A stretch of 64,000 nucleotides of DNA from positions 372,001 through 436,000 of the forward strand of contig NZ_JAHKQJ010000010.1 of assembly GCF_018861045.1 (NCBI RefSeq), in the 5' to 3' direction. Position 1 is the first letter of the stretch. Every line of letters begins with the position of its first letter. The translations under genes were made by a program, and so were the position numbers. Origin of the DNA: Octadecabacter sp. B2R22. Its GTDB lineage: Bacteria > Pseudomonadota > Alphaproteobacteria > Rhodobacterales > Rhodobacteraceae. Below, piece after piece: positions 52,658 through 61,393 of the stretch. The notes beneath the pieces were generated by a model that did not search any database, was not told where the DNA came from, and worked only from the letters and a program-made list of their open reading frames with translations.

Positions 52658-53500
52658 TCAGTCCCCGTCTAGATCGTTCCAGATGTGTTGCACCCAGGAT
52701 TTGATTTGCAGGGCTTCGTCCCAGCGGTTCGACATCTCGCGCCCATCAGGCCCGGTCATCGCGTAATCTGGTGGACCCAGCTCGCATAGAAACACACAGT
52801 TGCCTTCAGGATTGCGCGCGCGCCAGCCCGCAAATCCTTCTTGCCACCAGCCTTTGAACATCTCGATCCACTTCTGGTTTTGCGGAAAGTCCAGTTGCAG
52901 CTGGATCTGGCTTCGGCTTGCCACGCGACCTTGAAAACTGTCTGACCGTGCAAGAATACGGCTCATGTGTTCGGCGTCACGCGGGCGTAGGGGGCATGCC
53001 ATTTCGCGCCCTGTGACGTAGTGGGACAAGTCGGCGCACATCCGCATCTCGGGCACCGCGTCTAGCAGACAGAGCGTTGCGAACAGATCATTGGTGATGC
53101 AATCTCGGTGGGTTTCAAACAAGATTGGCATGCCTTCTTGCTCTGACATTTCGATCCATGCGCGGATGACTGGGATCATGCCCTCCACACTCACAGGCAT
53201 CACCTGCCCTATCACAACCACGAAAGGCGCGCCGAAGTCTTTCGCCATTTTCAACGTTGGCCGAAGCCCTTCGATGGTTTTCGGAAAATCAACCAAAAAC
53301 GGTCGAAGCCCCGCGCGGGCCATCATCGGTTCAATGCGTTTCACGTCCTCAACCGAGGTCGCGCCAAAATCCAGTGCCATGCCTTGGTAACCAGCATCGG
53401 CGACCATTTCGACCACCTCTTCGAACTGCAATTTGACGCCACTTGGGTCATGGGGCTGCATCGCCCAAAGGGAGGTGTAGATATCGAGGGATTGGGTCAT
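52658..53500 (-). CDS. Sugar phosphate isomerase/epimerase (xylose-isomerase-like TIM barrel)
   Basis: 280 residues from ATG 53500, overlapping the desaturase stop (ATGA). TIM-barrel AP-endonuclease-2 family features: metal ligands in ETHRDC, DLSHY (DxxH) and CELGP. It probably isomerises a keto/aldose compound. The pairing with a fatty-acid desaturase is unusual and gives no obvious pathway. It is the last gene of the two-gene operon facing the LysR at 54575. Confidence 0.82.
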   Translation of the reverse strand: MTQSLDIYTSLWAMQPHDPSGVKLQFEEVVEMVADAGYQGMALDFGATSVEDVKRIEPMMARAGLRPFLVDFPKTIEGLRPTLKMAKDFGAPFVVVIGQVMPVSVEGMIPVIRAWIEMSEQEGMPILFETHRDCITNDLFATLCLLDAVPEMRMCADLSHYVTGREMACPLRPRDAEHMSRILARSDSFQGRVASRSQIQLQLDFPQNQKWIEMFKGWWQEGFAGWRARNPEGNCVFLCELGPPDYAMTGPDGREMSNRWDEALQIKSWVQHIWNDLDGD

Positions 53501-54480
53501 TCGGCTTCCACCCGCATGCTGCGTCCGTTCACCGGAACCACCCAGACTTCGTTCATCGGGTACTTGCTTTCGTCCTGTTGGCTCAGCTTCTTGATGACTT
53601 CGATTTGGAACTCTATCCACCCCATGCGCCAGACCTCACCGCCAATTTGCGTTTCGATTTTGTTGTTCAGGTCACGCAGCTTCCAAAATGGTACGGACGG
53701 GAATGTATGGTGCGCCGTGTGGTATGGCATTTGCCAGCACAGCCAACGGATCACGGCATTCGTGCGCGTGCTGCGAGTATTTTCCAAGATATTATCTTCG
53801 TGGCTCAATCCCAAATGCTCGATCGTATTTTGAAGCTGGTGAACGGGTTTGGTTAGGATCATCGGCAAAATCCAAAACGTCAGCCACGCCCAGCTTCCTG
53901 CAATCAATGATCCGACGAGGATCGCGACATAAAGAGCGAGGTGGATGCGGCTTTCGCGGATAACTTTGGCTTCTTCGTCAGTTCGAATAAAGGGTTCAAC
54001 GATAATCCCACGCGCCCGACGCACGACGCCAAATATACGGTTGCGCCAATAGGTAACGCCGCTGAGCCATAAAAGGTAGGTTGTCAGGGTGTAAGGTTCA
54101 CGCACCAGTTCGCCATCGCGTTCCCAATCTTGGGTCCATCTGTGGTGGGCAAAATGCATGACCTGATCAAAATCGCGTGGAAATATCATAACGAACCCGA
54201 TCACACGCCCCCAGATTTCATTAACTTTCTTGGTGGCAAAAACCGTGCCATGGGACAGTTCGTGTTGGCCTGCATATAAGAAGTTTAGCAACACCCCTAG
54301 CCCAAAACCGGTCGCCAGAACCCAAACGCTGCCCATCGCTTTGGCGTGAAGAACCGCAAACACGACAATGGCACCAACATGGCTTAGGATTTGCATCCAC
54401 CCGCGCAAGTCAGACCGCGCGTTGAGGTCGCGCAGCTCTTGGGGTTCCAACAACTTACGGCGGGAAAAGCTAGCTTCCAT
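53497..54480 (-). CDS. Fatty acid desaturase family membrane protein
   Basis: 327 residues from ATG 54480 (AAGGA upstream); a longer frame to 54510 has no binding site. The three histidine boxes of membrane desaturases are present: HELSHG (about 85), HFAHHRW (about 121) and HTAHHTF (about 255), with about four membrane helices. It introduces a double bond or hydroxyl using O2 and an electron carrier in the inner membrane. It is divergent from a LysR gene that probably controls it. Confidence 0.9.
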   Translation of the reverse strand: MEASFSRRKLLEPQELRDLNARSDLRGWMQILSHVGAIVVFAVLHAKAMGSVWVLATGFGLGVLLNFLYAGQHELSHGTVFATKKVNEIWGRVIGFVMIFPRDFDQVMHFAHHRWTQDWERDGELVREPYTLTTYLLWLSGVTYWRNRIFGVVRRARGIIVEPFIRTDEEAKVIRESRIHLALYVAILVGSLIAGSWAWLTFWILPMILTKPVHQLQNTIEHLGLSHEDNILENTRSTRTNAVIRWLCWQMPYHTAHHTFPSVPFWKLRDLNNKIETQIGGEVWRMGWIEFQIEVIKKLSQQDESKYPMNEVWVVPVNGRSMRVEAE

Positions 54481-54518
54481 GGCGTGGTCCTTATGAAGTT
54501 TGCTAGTCAATGAGTATT

Positions 54519-54577
54519 CATGTAATTATCACATGTCTAATGATTAAATTTCCCAAAAATCATGAAATAGCCACATG
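54519..54577. promoter_or_regulatory. Two CATG-N9-CATG sites between the desaturase and LysR genes
   Basis: CATG-N9-CATG occurs at 54519-54535 and again at 54561-54577, the first within the 5-7-5 palindrome CATGT-N7-ACATG. The second covers the LysR start codon, as expected for autoregulation by a LysR protein. Confidence 0.5.
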
Positions 54578-55462
54578 AGTTTACCCCCAATTTCTGCCTT
54601 GATTGTATTGGATGCGCTGGCCCGGACAGGGACAGTTCGGGATGCAGCGGTCGCAGTTCGTCTGAGCCAAAGTGCGGTAAGTCACAAACTGAAGGCGCTT
54701 GAAGCACAGCTTGGGTTTCAGCTGACCACCGCGAAAGGTCGCGGCGTTGTCCTGACATCAGATGCTCGACGTTACGTGGCCGCAATTCGGCCTGCGTTGT
54801 CGATTTTGCACGAAGCGCATAGTGGTTTGGATCAAGCCAAGGGCCCCCTTGAAATCGCTGTTGTGTCCGGGTTTGCGGCGACATGGCTGGCGCCACGGTT
54901 GACGGAATTTCGACAACGTCACCCCGCTATCTCTCTTAAACTGAGCAGCGTTGCGGCTGGCGAAGACATCCCCGATTGTGACCTTGCAATCGTGTTTACG
55001 GACCGTCCGCCAGAAGGGGCTATCCACCTGTTTGAAGTCACCTTCTTTCCAGTCTGTAGCCCCGATTTCCTCCACGCGCGTGCGCCGCTTATGTTGGAGA
55101 ACCTCACACCGGACCTGCTGTTGCATCTGAATTCGCAAGACGATTGGCGCCAGTGGTTGGCTCTAAAGGGGCAATCGTTAGAGGTCGGCGAACCGAGCAT
55201 GATTTTCACAGGCCTGTTGGCAATGTACGCCTCAGCCGAGGCCGGTATGGGGCTGTGTCTTGGTGATGCTGTGACATCGGATCACGCGCTTCGGTCTGGT
55301 CGTTTGGTTCGCCCGTTCACATATGAAATCCAAGCGCCCGCGTCTTATTGGGTCACGCCGCCACCGAACGGCTTTACCGCGCCTGCGGCTACTTTTGCGC
55401 AATGGCTACGCGCGAAGTTTCAATCATCAAGTCCAAAGCCTGTTGCAGATATGACGTTATAG
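54575..55462 (+). CDS. LysR family regulator
   Basis: 295 residues, ATG 54575. N-terminal HTH: SALIVLDALARTGTVRDAAVAVRLSQSAVSHKLKALEAQLG (about 8-48). The C-terminal substrate-binding domain follows, with a VGEPSMIFTGLLAMYASAEAGMGLCLGD end. It probably regulates the desaturase/isomerase operon opposite and itself. Confidence 0.88.
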   Translation: MSLPPISALIVLDALARTGTVRDAAVAVRLSQSAVSHKLKALEAQLGFQLTTAKGRGVVLTSDARRYVAAIRPALSILHEAHSGLDQAKGPLEIAVVSGFAATWLAPRLTEFRQRHPAISLKLSSVAAGEDIPDCDLAIVFTDRPPEGAIHLFEVTFFPVCSPDFLHARAPLMLENLTPDLLLHLNSQDDWRQWLALKGQSLEVGEPSMIFTGLLAMYASAEAGMGLCLGDAVTSDHALRSGRLVRPFTYEIQAPASYWVTPPPNGFTAPAATFAQWLRAKFQSSSPKPVADMTL

Positions 55463-55537
55463 CATGACGTGCTTGACGAGCGCGGCTTACAAATTGAACC
55501 GCAACGCATATTGAGTTTCAAACGCGCCACTCCGCGC

Positions 55538-55825
55538 TTACGCCATCGGCATTAATCCCTCACGCCTGCATAAGTCCTCAAAGAGCCCGACAAGATAGGG
55601 ATCATCAGCGGACAGGTGCAGCTTGTCGGCAAATTCATTTAGGGTCATGCCCTGATACGTCATTTCCTCGAAGCGAATATCGGACGCGACAGCCGCTGGC
55701 ACAGGCGGAATAAAAGGTAAGACCAAGACCGCCGCACACACCGAGGCACACATCGTCAGCCCGGTTTTCACGGTGTCGCGGGAGACCGCCCATCCAAGAG
55801 GACCGTCATCGCCCTTTGGAGGCAT
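55538..55825 (-). CDS. Hypothetical membrane protein
   Basis: 95 residues from ATG 55825; the frame is open to 55978 but the extra part is basic and unlike a protein start. It has one transmembrane helix (about 22-45), then an acidic soluble tail with two cysteines (LCRREG...). I do not recognise a family. A weak ribosome binding site makes the start uncertain. Confidence 0.5.
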   Translation of the reverse strand: MPPKGDDGPLGWAVSRDTVKTGLTMCASVCAAVLVLPFIPPVPAAVASDIRFEEMTYQGMTLNEFADKLHLSADDPYLVGLFEDLCRREGLMPMA

Positions 55826-56000
55826 TATTCGGGATCGGACACGATGCGCATACGATTTTATTCCGTCGAGCCTGCACGCTGATAAGTTTCTCTGAAACAA
55901 AATGCTGACCATCCTCTGATGTAATGTCGAGAAGGGTTTACCCTCCCAAAACGGCGCAAAAATGGCGAAACAAAGCAATTTTTCCTATATAATGGTGGTT

Positions 56001-56155
56001 TTAATGCCGGTTCATTGGGCAACAAACGGGGGGCGGGCCTGACGTCTTCGCTTCTGGAAATTGCGGCAGATGCCATCTACGGGTATTCGCCCCGCCAATC
56101 TACCTGCGCTTGTGACCGGACGCGACACACCTTGGTGATACGGGGTCGGTATTTC
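56001..56155 (+). ncRNA. ssrS: Structured non-coding RNA, probably 6S RNA
   Basis: A perfect TATAAT lies at 55988-55993, giving a start near 56001. AATGCCGGTTC (56003-56013) pairs along its whole length, with four G-T pairs, with GGGTCGGTATT (56143-56153), closing a domain of about 155 bases, the length and closing-stem style of 6S RNA. Inside are GC-rich stems around GGGCGGGCC and CGCCCCGCC and a CTTGTGACCGGA stretch that I recall from alphaproteobacterial 6S RNAs. It would bind RNA polymerase with the main sigma factor in stationary phase. The remaining 55826-56000 and 56156-56400 hold no gene. Confidence 0.55.
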
Positions 56156-56400
56156 GGTTTTTGGAGCCGTTTGAAGAACGCAGCTGGTAAGCACGGCATC
56201 CGTTTAGGTACGAAAGGAGCGCGTGATTTGGCAGGCTTTTGCTTTGCCTGTTATTGTGTAGTCTTACGCTGTAAAGTCAGAGCGGGGCTTTCGTAGGTCT
56301 ATGTTTTTTAGTGCGTTAATACGGTTTTGTGATGTGCTGTTAATAGACTTGTGTACGTAAATGCCCCACTCGCCGCACTGCGATTTCGGAGAATTCCCTC

Positions 56401-57660
56401 GTGAGCAATATTCAAGACCCAAATGAATTCTTACGCGACCTGTTTTCGGCCGCCGTTAAACAAGCTGACCCCATGCGGTGTGTGCCCGCGGCATTGCCAC
56501 CCAAGCCCGACGGACGGGTCGTCGTGCTGGGCGCTGGTAAGGCGTCGGCTCGGATGGCTGAGGCGGTCGAGGCTGAATGGGGCCCGTGTGAGGGCTTTGT
56601 GATTACGCGATATGGCTACGCGCGGGATTGTCAGGGGATTGAGATTGTTGAAGCGGCACATCCCGTTCCCGATCAGGCGGGCGTGGATGCGACGCAACGT
56701 TTGCTGGAAATCGCCGAGGGGCTTGGGGCTGAGGACACGGTCATCATGCTGATTTCGGGCGGTGGCTCGGCGCTTCTTTGTGCGCCTGCGGATGGGCTGA
56801 CATTGGACGACAAGCAGACATTGGCCGCGGATATGCTGGCCAGTGGGATGCCAATTGGGGATATCAACGGAATCCGCAAGGAATTATCGGCCGTCAAAGG
56901 TGGGCGTCTGGCGGCCGCTGTGTATCCTGCAAAGATTGTGACGTTGATGATATCGGATGTTCCCGGGGATGATCCAAGCGACATCGCGAGTGGTCCGACC
57001 GTTGGCCACGCAGGAAATGCCGATCTGGCAATTGCGACCTTGGCCAAATGGGACGTGACCGCGCCGCCTGCGATTGCCGCTTATCTGGAAAAGGGCGGTG
57101 ATCCATTGTCACCCGATGATCCACGTTTGGATGGGGTGGAAAACATCATCTGTGCCGCGCCTTCGCAATCTTTGGAAGCAGCAGCGAAGATCGCGCGGGA
57201 TGCAGGTGTTGATGTGCGTATTCTCGGCGATGCGCTGGAGGGTGAGGCCCGCGATCTTGCGGTTGCCCAATCCGAGATGGCGGTTCAGATCGCCGGGGAA
57301 AAGCTGTCTATACCGGTGCTGTTGTTGTCGGGCGGTGAATGCACCGTGACCCGTCGTGGGGATGGTATCGGTGGGCCCAACGCTGAATTTGTTTTAGCGG
57401 CAGCACTGGCATTGCGGGGGCATCCAAAAATCCACGTGATCGCTTGCGACACAGACGGAGTAGATGGCGCCGCGGAGGTAGCGGGTGCCGTGGCGGACCC
57501 AACGACATTGGCTTTGGCCGAAGCGATGGAAATTTCCGCTGAGGGTGCATTGTCCAATAACAACGCGCACGGGTTCTTTGAAGCCATCGGCGCGCAGGTT
57601 GTCCCTGGTCCGACATTGACGAACGTCAATGATTTTAGAGCGATTTTGGTCATGCCATGA
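56401..57660 (+). CDS. Glycerate 2-kinase (MOFRL/DUF4147 family)
   Basis: 419 residues, GTG start at 56401 with GGAG nine bases upstream. The family landmarks are GAGKASARMAEAVE (about 40), the LISGGGSALLCAP segment (about 118) and the C-terminal LLSGGECTVTRRGDGIGGPNAEF (MOFRL). It phosphorylates D-glycerate to 2-phosphoglycerate (glyoxylate or serine-cycle carbon use). Its stop overlaps the next start by 4 bases. Confidence 0.92.
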   Translation: MSNIQDPNEFLRDLFSAAVKQADPMRCVPAALPPKPDGRVVVLGAGKASARMAEAVEAEWGPCEGFVITRYGYARDCQGIEIVEAAHPVPDQAGVDATQRLLEIAEGLGAEDTVIMLISGGGSALLCAPADGLTLDDKQTLAADMLASGMPIGDINGIRKELSAVKGGRLAAAVYPAKIVTLMISDVPGDDPSDIASGPTVGHAGNADLAIATLAKWDVTAPPAIAAYLEKGGDPLSPDDPRLDGVENIICAAPSQSLEAAAKIARDAGVDVRILGDALEGEARDLAVAQSEMAVQIAGEKLSIPVLLLSGGECTVTRRGDGIGGPNAEFVLAAALALRGHPKIHVIACDTDGVDGAAEVAGAVADPTTLALAEAMEISAEGALSNNNAHGFFEAIGAQVVPGPTLTNVNDFRAILVMP

Positions 57661-58556
57661 GAAGATGGTTCAAACGACTGGCTGTTTTCTTTGCGATGTT
57701 TTTCGCGGTGCTGGGGGGCATGGTTGCGTGCAATTCTTTGCCACAACCCGTTCAGCCGCCCACTCCAGAAAACCTTCGGATCGCGACCTATAACGTCCAT
57801 TACATTTGGATGGGGCGTGAGACGGGGGATTGGTCCGTGGGCGATTGGGAACGGCGCAAGAACGCGCTGCAATTGTCCGTTCGCGCGTTGGACGCGGATG
57901 TGATCGGGTTCCAAGAGATGGAAAGCTTTGGGCGCAACATGGCCCCCGCCAATTTGACTTTGGATTATCTGCGCACAAACAACCCCGACTACGCGGCCGC
58001 CGCCGTGGGCGACCCTGCCGCGTTTCCATCAACCCAGCCAATTTTCTACCGCACAGATAGATTGCAGTTGCGCGATCAAGGGTGGTTCTTTTTCAGCGAC
58101 ACGCCTGACGTGATTTATTCGCGTACCTTTAACGGATCATGGCCTGCGTTTGCGTCGTGGGCCGAATTTGAAGATACGTCGGGAACGGTGTTTCGGGTCT
58201 ATAATCTGCATACAGAGTATCGCAGTGCATCCAATCGCCAGCTTTCAGCGCAGCTGGTGGCTGACCGCATCGCAGGCCCCGCCGCCCAAATGCCTGTGTT
58301 TGTGATCGGTGATTTCAATGCGGTCAATGGATCAACGACGCTTGGAATTCTGGAAGACGCAGGCGTTACGTTTTGGCCCGCACAGGGATCTACCTACCAC
58401 TTTAATCGCGGGCTGAACCTGTTTCCTGCCATTGATCATATAGGCGGGACCGAGGGTATCGCCCCAATGGGAAAGACGTTTTCGGTGCGTGGTAAATTTG
58501 ATGGCGAATGGCCGACAGATCACTATCCGATCGTTGGTGATTTCATTCTGCGTTAG
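57657..58556 (+). CDS. Endonuclease/exonuclease/phosphatase family lipoprotein
   Basis: 299 residues. An N-terminal helix with lipobox GMVAC (C25) makes it a likely lipoprotein. The EEP fold is evident: IATYNVHY, GFQEMESF, YNLHTEYRS, and the closing VIGDFNAVNG and TDHYPIVGDF motifs with catalytic D and H residues. The substrate may be DNA, phospholipid head groups or nucleotides outside the cytosol. It is co-transcribed with the glycerate kinase through an ATGA overlap. Confidence 0.85.
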   Translation: MRRWFKRLAVFFAMFFAVLGGMVACNSLPQPVQPPTPENLRIATYNVHYIWMGRETGDWSVGDWERRKNALQLSVRALDADVIGFQEMESFGRNMAPANLTLDYLRTNNPDYAAAAVGDPAAFPSTQPIFYRTDRLQLRDQGWFFFSDTPDVIYSRTFNGSWPAFASWAEFEDTSGTVFRVYNLHTEYRSASNRQLSAQLVADRIAGPAAQMPVFVIGDFNAVNGSTTLGILEDAGVTFWPAQGSTYHFNRGLNLFPAIDHIGGTEGIAPMGKTFSVRGKFDGEWPTDHYPIVGDFILR

Positions 58557-58558
58557 GG

Positions 58559-59497
58559 CTACATCCAGACCAGATAGGTCACGTGGTAAAAGATCGGTGC
58601 GGCGAAGATAACAGAGTCGAGCTGATCAACGAACCCGCCTTGGCCGGGGATCAGGTGTGACCAATCCTTGATGCCTCGGTCGTTCTTAATCGCTGAGATG
58701 ACCAAGTTTCCAAACATCCCGACAGTGGACGCAAGGGCGGCCATCGCCATGGCCCCAAACATGCTGAACGGCGTGAGCCATGCCAGCAGCCCGCCAATGA
58801 TCGAGGCGGAAACAACGCCACAGATCATGCCTTCCCATGTCTTGGCAGAAATTCCGGGAATGATCTGGGTTTTGCCGATCCGACGCCCAAAGAAGAAATC
58901 AAGTAAATCGCCGAATTGAACGACCATGATCAGGAACGCAATAAGAAGGACACCGCGGTCCGCAGGGTAGCCGTCAAACTCGAGGGTCAGAAGCGCGGGC
59001 ACATGACTGACGCAGAAGACCGCGATCATCAAGGCCCACTGGGTTTCTGCCACGCGGATCAAAAAGCGGTCCGAATTACCGCGAAGGGCGCTGACGATCG
59101 GCAAAAGAAGGAAGACGTAAACCGGAATGAACACGGCAAACAAAGCCTGCCAGCCGAAGCCGATAAAGAGGTATTGCAAAGGGAGAACGACAAAAAAGCC
59201 GAGCGCCAGTGACAGGTGATCTGCGCGGCGTTTGTTGGTCAGCGTCATAAATTCCCGCAGGGCCGCAAACGAGGCAAAGGCCGTCAAAATCAAAAGCCCG
59301 ACCTTTCCCGCGATCAGGGCCAACGTGAACAAGATCACTATCACCCACCAGCTTCGCACACGTGTCTTGAAGGTTTCAACGACTGGGTTGTTGTCGCCCG
59401 CCCGCATGCTGAGAACCTCTCCGACGAGGGTAAGGACAATCAAAAGGCCGCAAACCCCGATGAATAACCCGAGAATTTCGGAATCTGTCGACGTCAT
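58559..59497 (-). CDS. Phosphatidate cytidylyltransferase (CdsA family)
   Basis: 312 residues, about eight membrane helices. The family signature lies in the C-terminal part: GRRIGKTQIIPGISAKTWEG (about 189) and HLIPGQGGFVDQLDS. It converts phosphatidic acid and CTP to CDP-diacylglycerol. It is convergent with the nuclease-like gene, two bases apart, and its start overlaps the end of the acyltransferase gene (TGA/ATG, 59494-59497), so phosphatidic acid made by the latter is passed on. Confidence 0.9.
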   Translation of the reverse strand: MTSTDSEILGLFIGVCGLLIVLTLVGEVLSMRAGDNNPVVETFKTRVRSWWVIVILFTLALIAGKVGLLILTAFASFAALREFMTLTNKRRADHLSLALGFFVVLPLQYLFIGFGWQALFAVFIPVYVFLLLPIVSALRGNSDRFLIRVAETQWALMIAVFCVSHVPALLTLEFDGYPADRGVLLIAFLIMVVQFGDLLDFFFGRRIGKTQIIPGISAKTWEGMICGVVSASIIGGLLAWLTPFSMFGAMAMAALASTVGMFGNLVISAIKNDRGIKDWSHLIPGQGGFVDQLDSVIFAAPIFYHVTYLVWM

Positions 59498-60159
59498 AAG
59501 CGATCATCCTTTGGCGCGAGCGAGACGAGAGCGTTTTCGGCGCGCCGCAGGAAGGCGTCTTTATCTTCACCGTCGTCTACGTGAATTGGTTCGCCAAATG
59601 TCACAGTGCAGATCAAGGGCAGGGGAATTACTTCGCCTTTGGGCATAATCTCGGTCACGTTCGACACCCACGTCGGCACAAGGTCGACGTCTGGGCGGGC
59701 CTTACCCATGTTATACAAGCCCGCCTTGAAGGGCAGCAGCGGGTCATCTGTCATGTTGCGATTGCCTTCTGGGAAGATGATCAACGAAGACCCGTCATCC
59801 AAGGCATCAAGGATGTTTTGCATCGGATCGTGATGTGCGTCGCGGGCTTCGGGGCGACGATCAACGAGGACACAGTTGAAGACCTCCGGCCCGACGAACG
59901 CACGTAGTTTGTTTTTCAGCCAGTAGTCTGCCGCTGCAACAGGGCGCACATCGCGGCGTAAGTTGGGCGGCAGGCAGGACCAGATCATTGGCATGTCGGC
60001 GTTGCTGACGTGATTGGCGAAATACACCCGTTGCTTGTTGACCGGTTCAATGCCGCGCCAATCCGCACGAACAGCCGTCAGGAATCGCACCAACAGTGAG
60101 ATTGCTAGTCCGACGATTTTGGCAGCGCCGCGCCGAGGGAGGGACAGAAGTGATTTCAT
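59494..60159 (-). CDS. 1-acyl-sn-glycerol-3-phosphate acyltransferase (PlsC family)
   Basis: 221 residues from ATG 60159; the frame runs on to 60336 without support. The acyltransferase boxes NHVSNAD (HX4D, about 49) and FPEGNRN (about 127) are present. It makes phosphatidic acid at the inner membrane. It forms an operon with the CdsA-type gene. Confidence 0.88.
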   Translation of the reverse strand: MKSLLSLPRRGAAKIVGLAISLLVRFLTAVRADWRGIEPVNKQRVYFANHVSNADMPMIWSCLPPNLRRDVRPVAAADYWLKNKLRAFVGPEVFNCVLVDRRPEARDAHHDPMQNILDALDDGSSLIIFPEGNRNMTDDPLLPFKAGLYNMGKARPDVDLVPTWVSNVTEIMPKGEVIPLPLICTVTFGEPIHVDDGEDKDAFLRRAENALVSLAPKDDRL

Positions 60160-60200
60160 TGCAAGGACATTGGCTGAGGTTCGCACATTTGGAAAGGGGT

Positions 60201-60240
60201 GCGCCCCGCCCACCCTAGGGACTGGGTTGGGGCAGGGCGC
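60201..60240 (-). terminator. GC-rich hairpin after the yiaA-like gene
   Basis: GCGCCC (60201-60206) and GGGCGC (60235-60240) close a long imperfect stem between the YiaA-like and PlsC genes. On the minus strand it is followed by ACCCCTTTCC; the T-run is weak. Confidence 0.35.
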
Positions 60241-60271
60241 TTGCCGTGAGAGGCAAGAGGGTTGTCGGGGA

Positions 60272-60562
60272 TCAGTCTTTGACGTCGTCGCCGCCAACAT
60301 ATTCGGACAAAATGCGCTCGTTGCGGGCTTCTTCAAGGCGTGTCACACGGTCCTCTGAGAGGCGTTCGTCAAAGCGCAGTTTCACAAAGTTCACCAAGGA
60401 CAGGGTGAGAAGAAGAATACCAATGCCCCAGTAGCCTTTAGTCGAAAGAGGCACGTCAGGGGACATATAAAGCGAGAGGCCCAGCATCCCGTAGGCGACC
60501 ACGACACCAGCGCCGTTAAATAGGGTAATCATTGCGTTATCGTTTTTGTTAAAGTTGCTCAT
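60272..60562 (-). CDS. YiaA/YiaB-like two-helix membrane protein
   Basis: 96 residues with two membrane helices (about 12-32 and 44-62) in the pattern of the yiaAB two-helix domain, then a charged tail of about 30 residues. It probably acts with the PspA gene upstream in envelope stress, but no biochemical role is known. It is 30 bases from the pspA stop, in one operon. Confidence 0.65.
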   Translation of the reverse strand: MSNFNKNDNAMITLFNGAGVVVAYGMLGLSLYMSPDVPLSTKGYWGIGILLLTLSLVNFVKLRFDERLSEDRVTRLEEARNERILSEYVGGDDVKD

Positions 60563-60592
60563 CGAATTATTCCTTTTATAAATTTCAGTAAG

Positions 60593-61279
60593 TTAAGCGG
60601 ATTTCTTGGACTGTTTCAGGCGGGCCAGTACATCGTCTGCGGTGGTGCGTGTCGCTGCACCAAATCCGTGATCCGCCATACGGTCCGTCAATGTTTCGTG
60701 GCCCAAATCCCGATCGATATCGCGCAGGATCTCGGATTGCTCGAACGGGTCGTCGCGGCCCATGACACGGGTGATCAACTCTTCAGCCTCCTCGACGTTG
60801 GATGTGTGCCCGATGGTCGAGCTCAGCTTGGACTGGATCGCTTGTTCACGGCGTACAGCGCGGGCTTGGATCGCACCTTGTTTTAGATCGATGATCCGGC
60901 GGTGGCCTGCCTCGATAGAATTGCGCAAACGGATGACTTTTTGATCCAGACGGTCGCAGGTTTCATTGCGGATCGTCAGTTCGTTTTCCATCTGGGCGAC
61001 GGCCTGTGCAGCCTCTGCTGCAAGGTCTTCGCGGCCTTTGTTCAGGGCTTCTTGGGCGCGGCCCATCATGTCGGTAACGCGGTTTTTCAGGCTCGCGCGC
61101 TGCCGCTCTTCGCTGCGCTGACGCTGGATAAGAGAGGCGAGCGTGGCCTTGGCGGCCTTAAGAGAGGTTTCAGCCTCGCGAATTTTTTGGTCAATCAATT
61201 CAATCGCAAAAGCATCGCGAACGCGGTCTTCGGAGCGGGCGTTAACCCCTGCAATCAGGGTTGAGAGTGTCTTGAACAT
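60593..61279 (-). CDS. pspA: PspA/IM30 family membrane-stress protein
   Basis: 228 residues from ATG 61279 (AAAGGAAG upstream); a longer in-frame start at 61330 runs through an operator. It is a long alpha-helical coiled coil (FKTLSTLIAGVNARSEDRVRD start, then extended helices to about 170), as in PspA and IM30, which coat and stabilise a damaged inner membrane. Two GTGAAC-N3-GTTCAT sites lie between this gene and the TetR gene, so the TetR at 61394 probably controls it. Confidence 0.88.
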   Translation of the reverse strand: MFKTLSTLIAGVNARSEDRVRDAFAIELIDQKIREAETSLKAAKATLASLIQRQRSEERQRASLKNRVTDMMGRAQEALNKGREDLAAEAAQAVAQMENELTIRNETCDRLDQKVIRLRNSIEAGHRRIIDLKQGAIQARAVRREQAIQSKLSSTIGHTSNVEEAEELITRVMGRDDPFEQSEILRDIDRDLGHETLTDRMADHGFGAATRTTADDVLARLKQSKKSA

Positions 61280-61315
61280 ATCGCTTCCTTTCATGTGTCG
61301 CGGTTCACATTGTGT

Positions 61316-61330
61316 GTGAACGTTGTTCAT
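61316..61330. promoter_or_regulatory. TetR operator site 1 before pspA
   Basis: GTGAAC-GTT-GTTCAT, an inverted repeat of 6-bp arms, 37 bases before the pspA ATG. Confidence 0.7.
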
Positions 61331-61373
61331 GAATTGAAGTTAGCGAGGGTGGCGTGATGTATCAAGTATTTTT

Positions 61374-61388
61374 GTGAACGATGTTCAT
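61374..61388. promoter_or_regulatory. TetR operator site 2 between tetR and pspA
   Basis: GTGAAC-GAT-GTTCAT. The arms are the same as site 1; it lies five bases after the tetR stop. Confidence 0.7.
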
Positions 61389-61393
61389 AAAAA

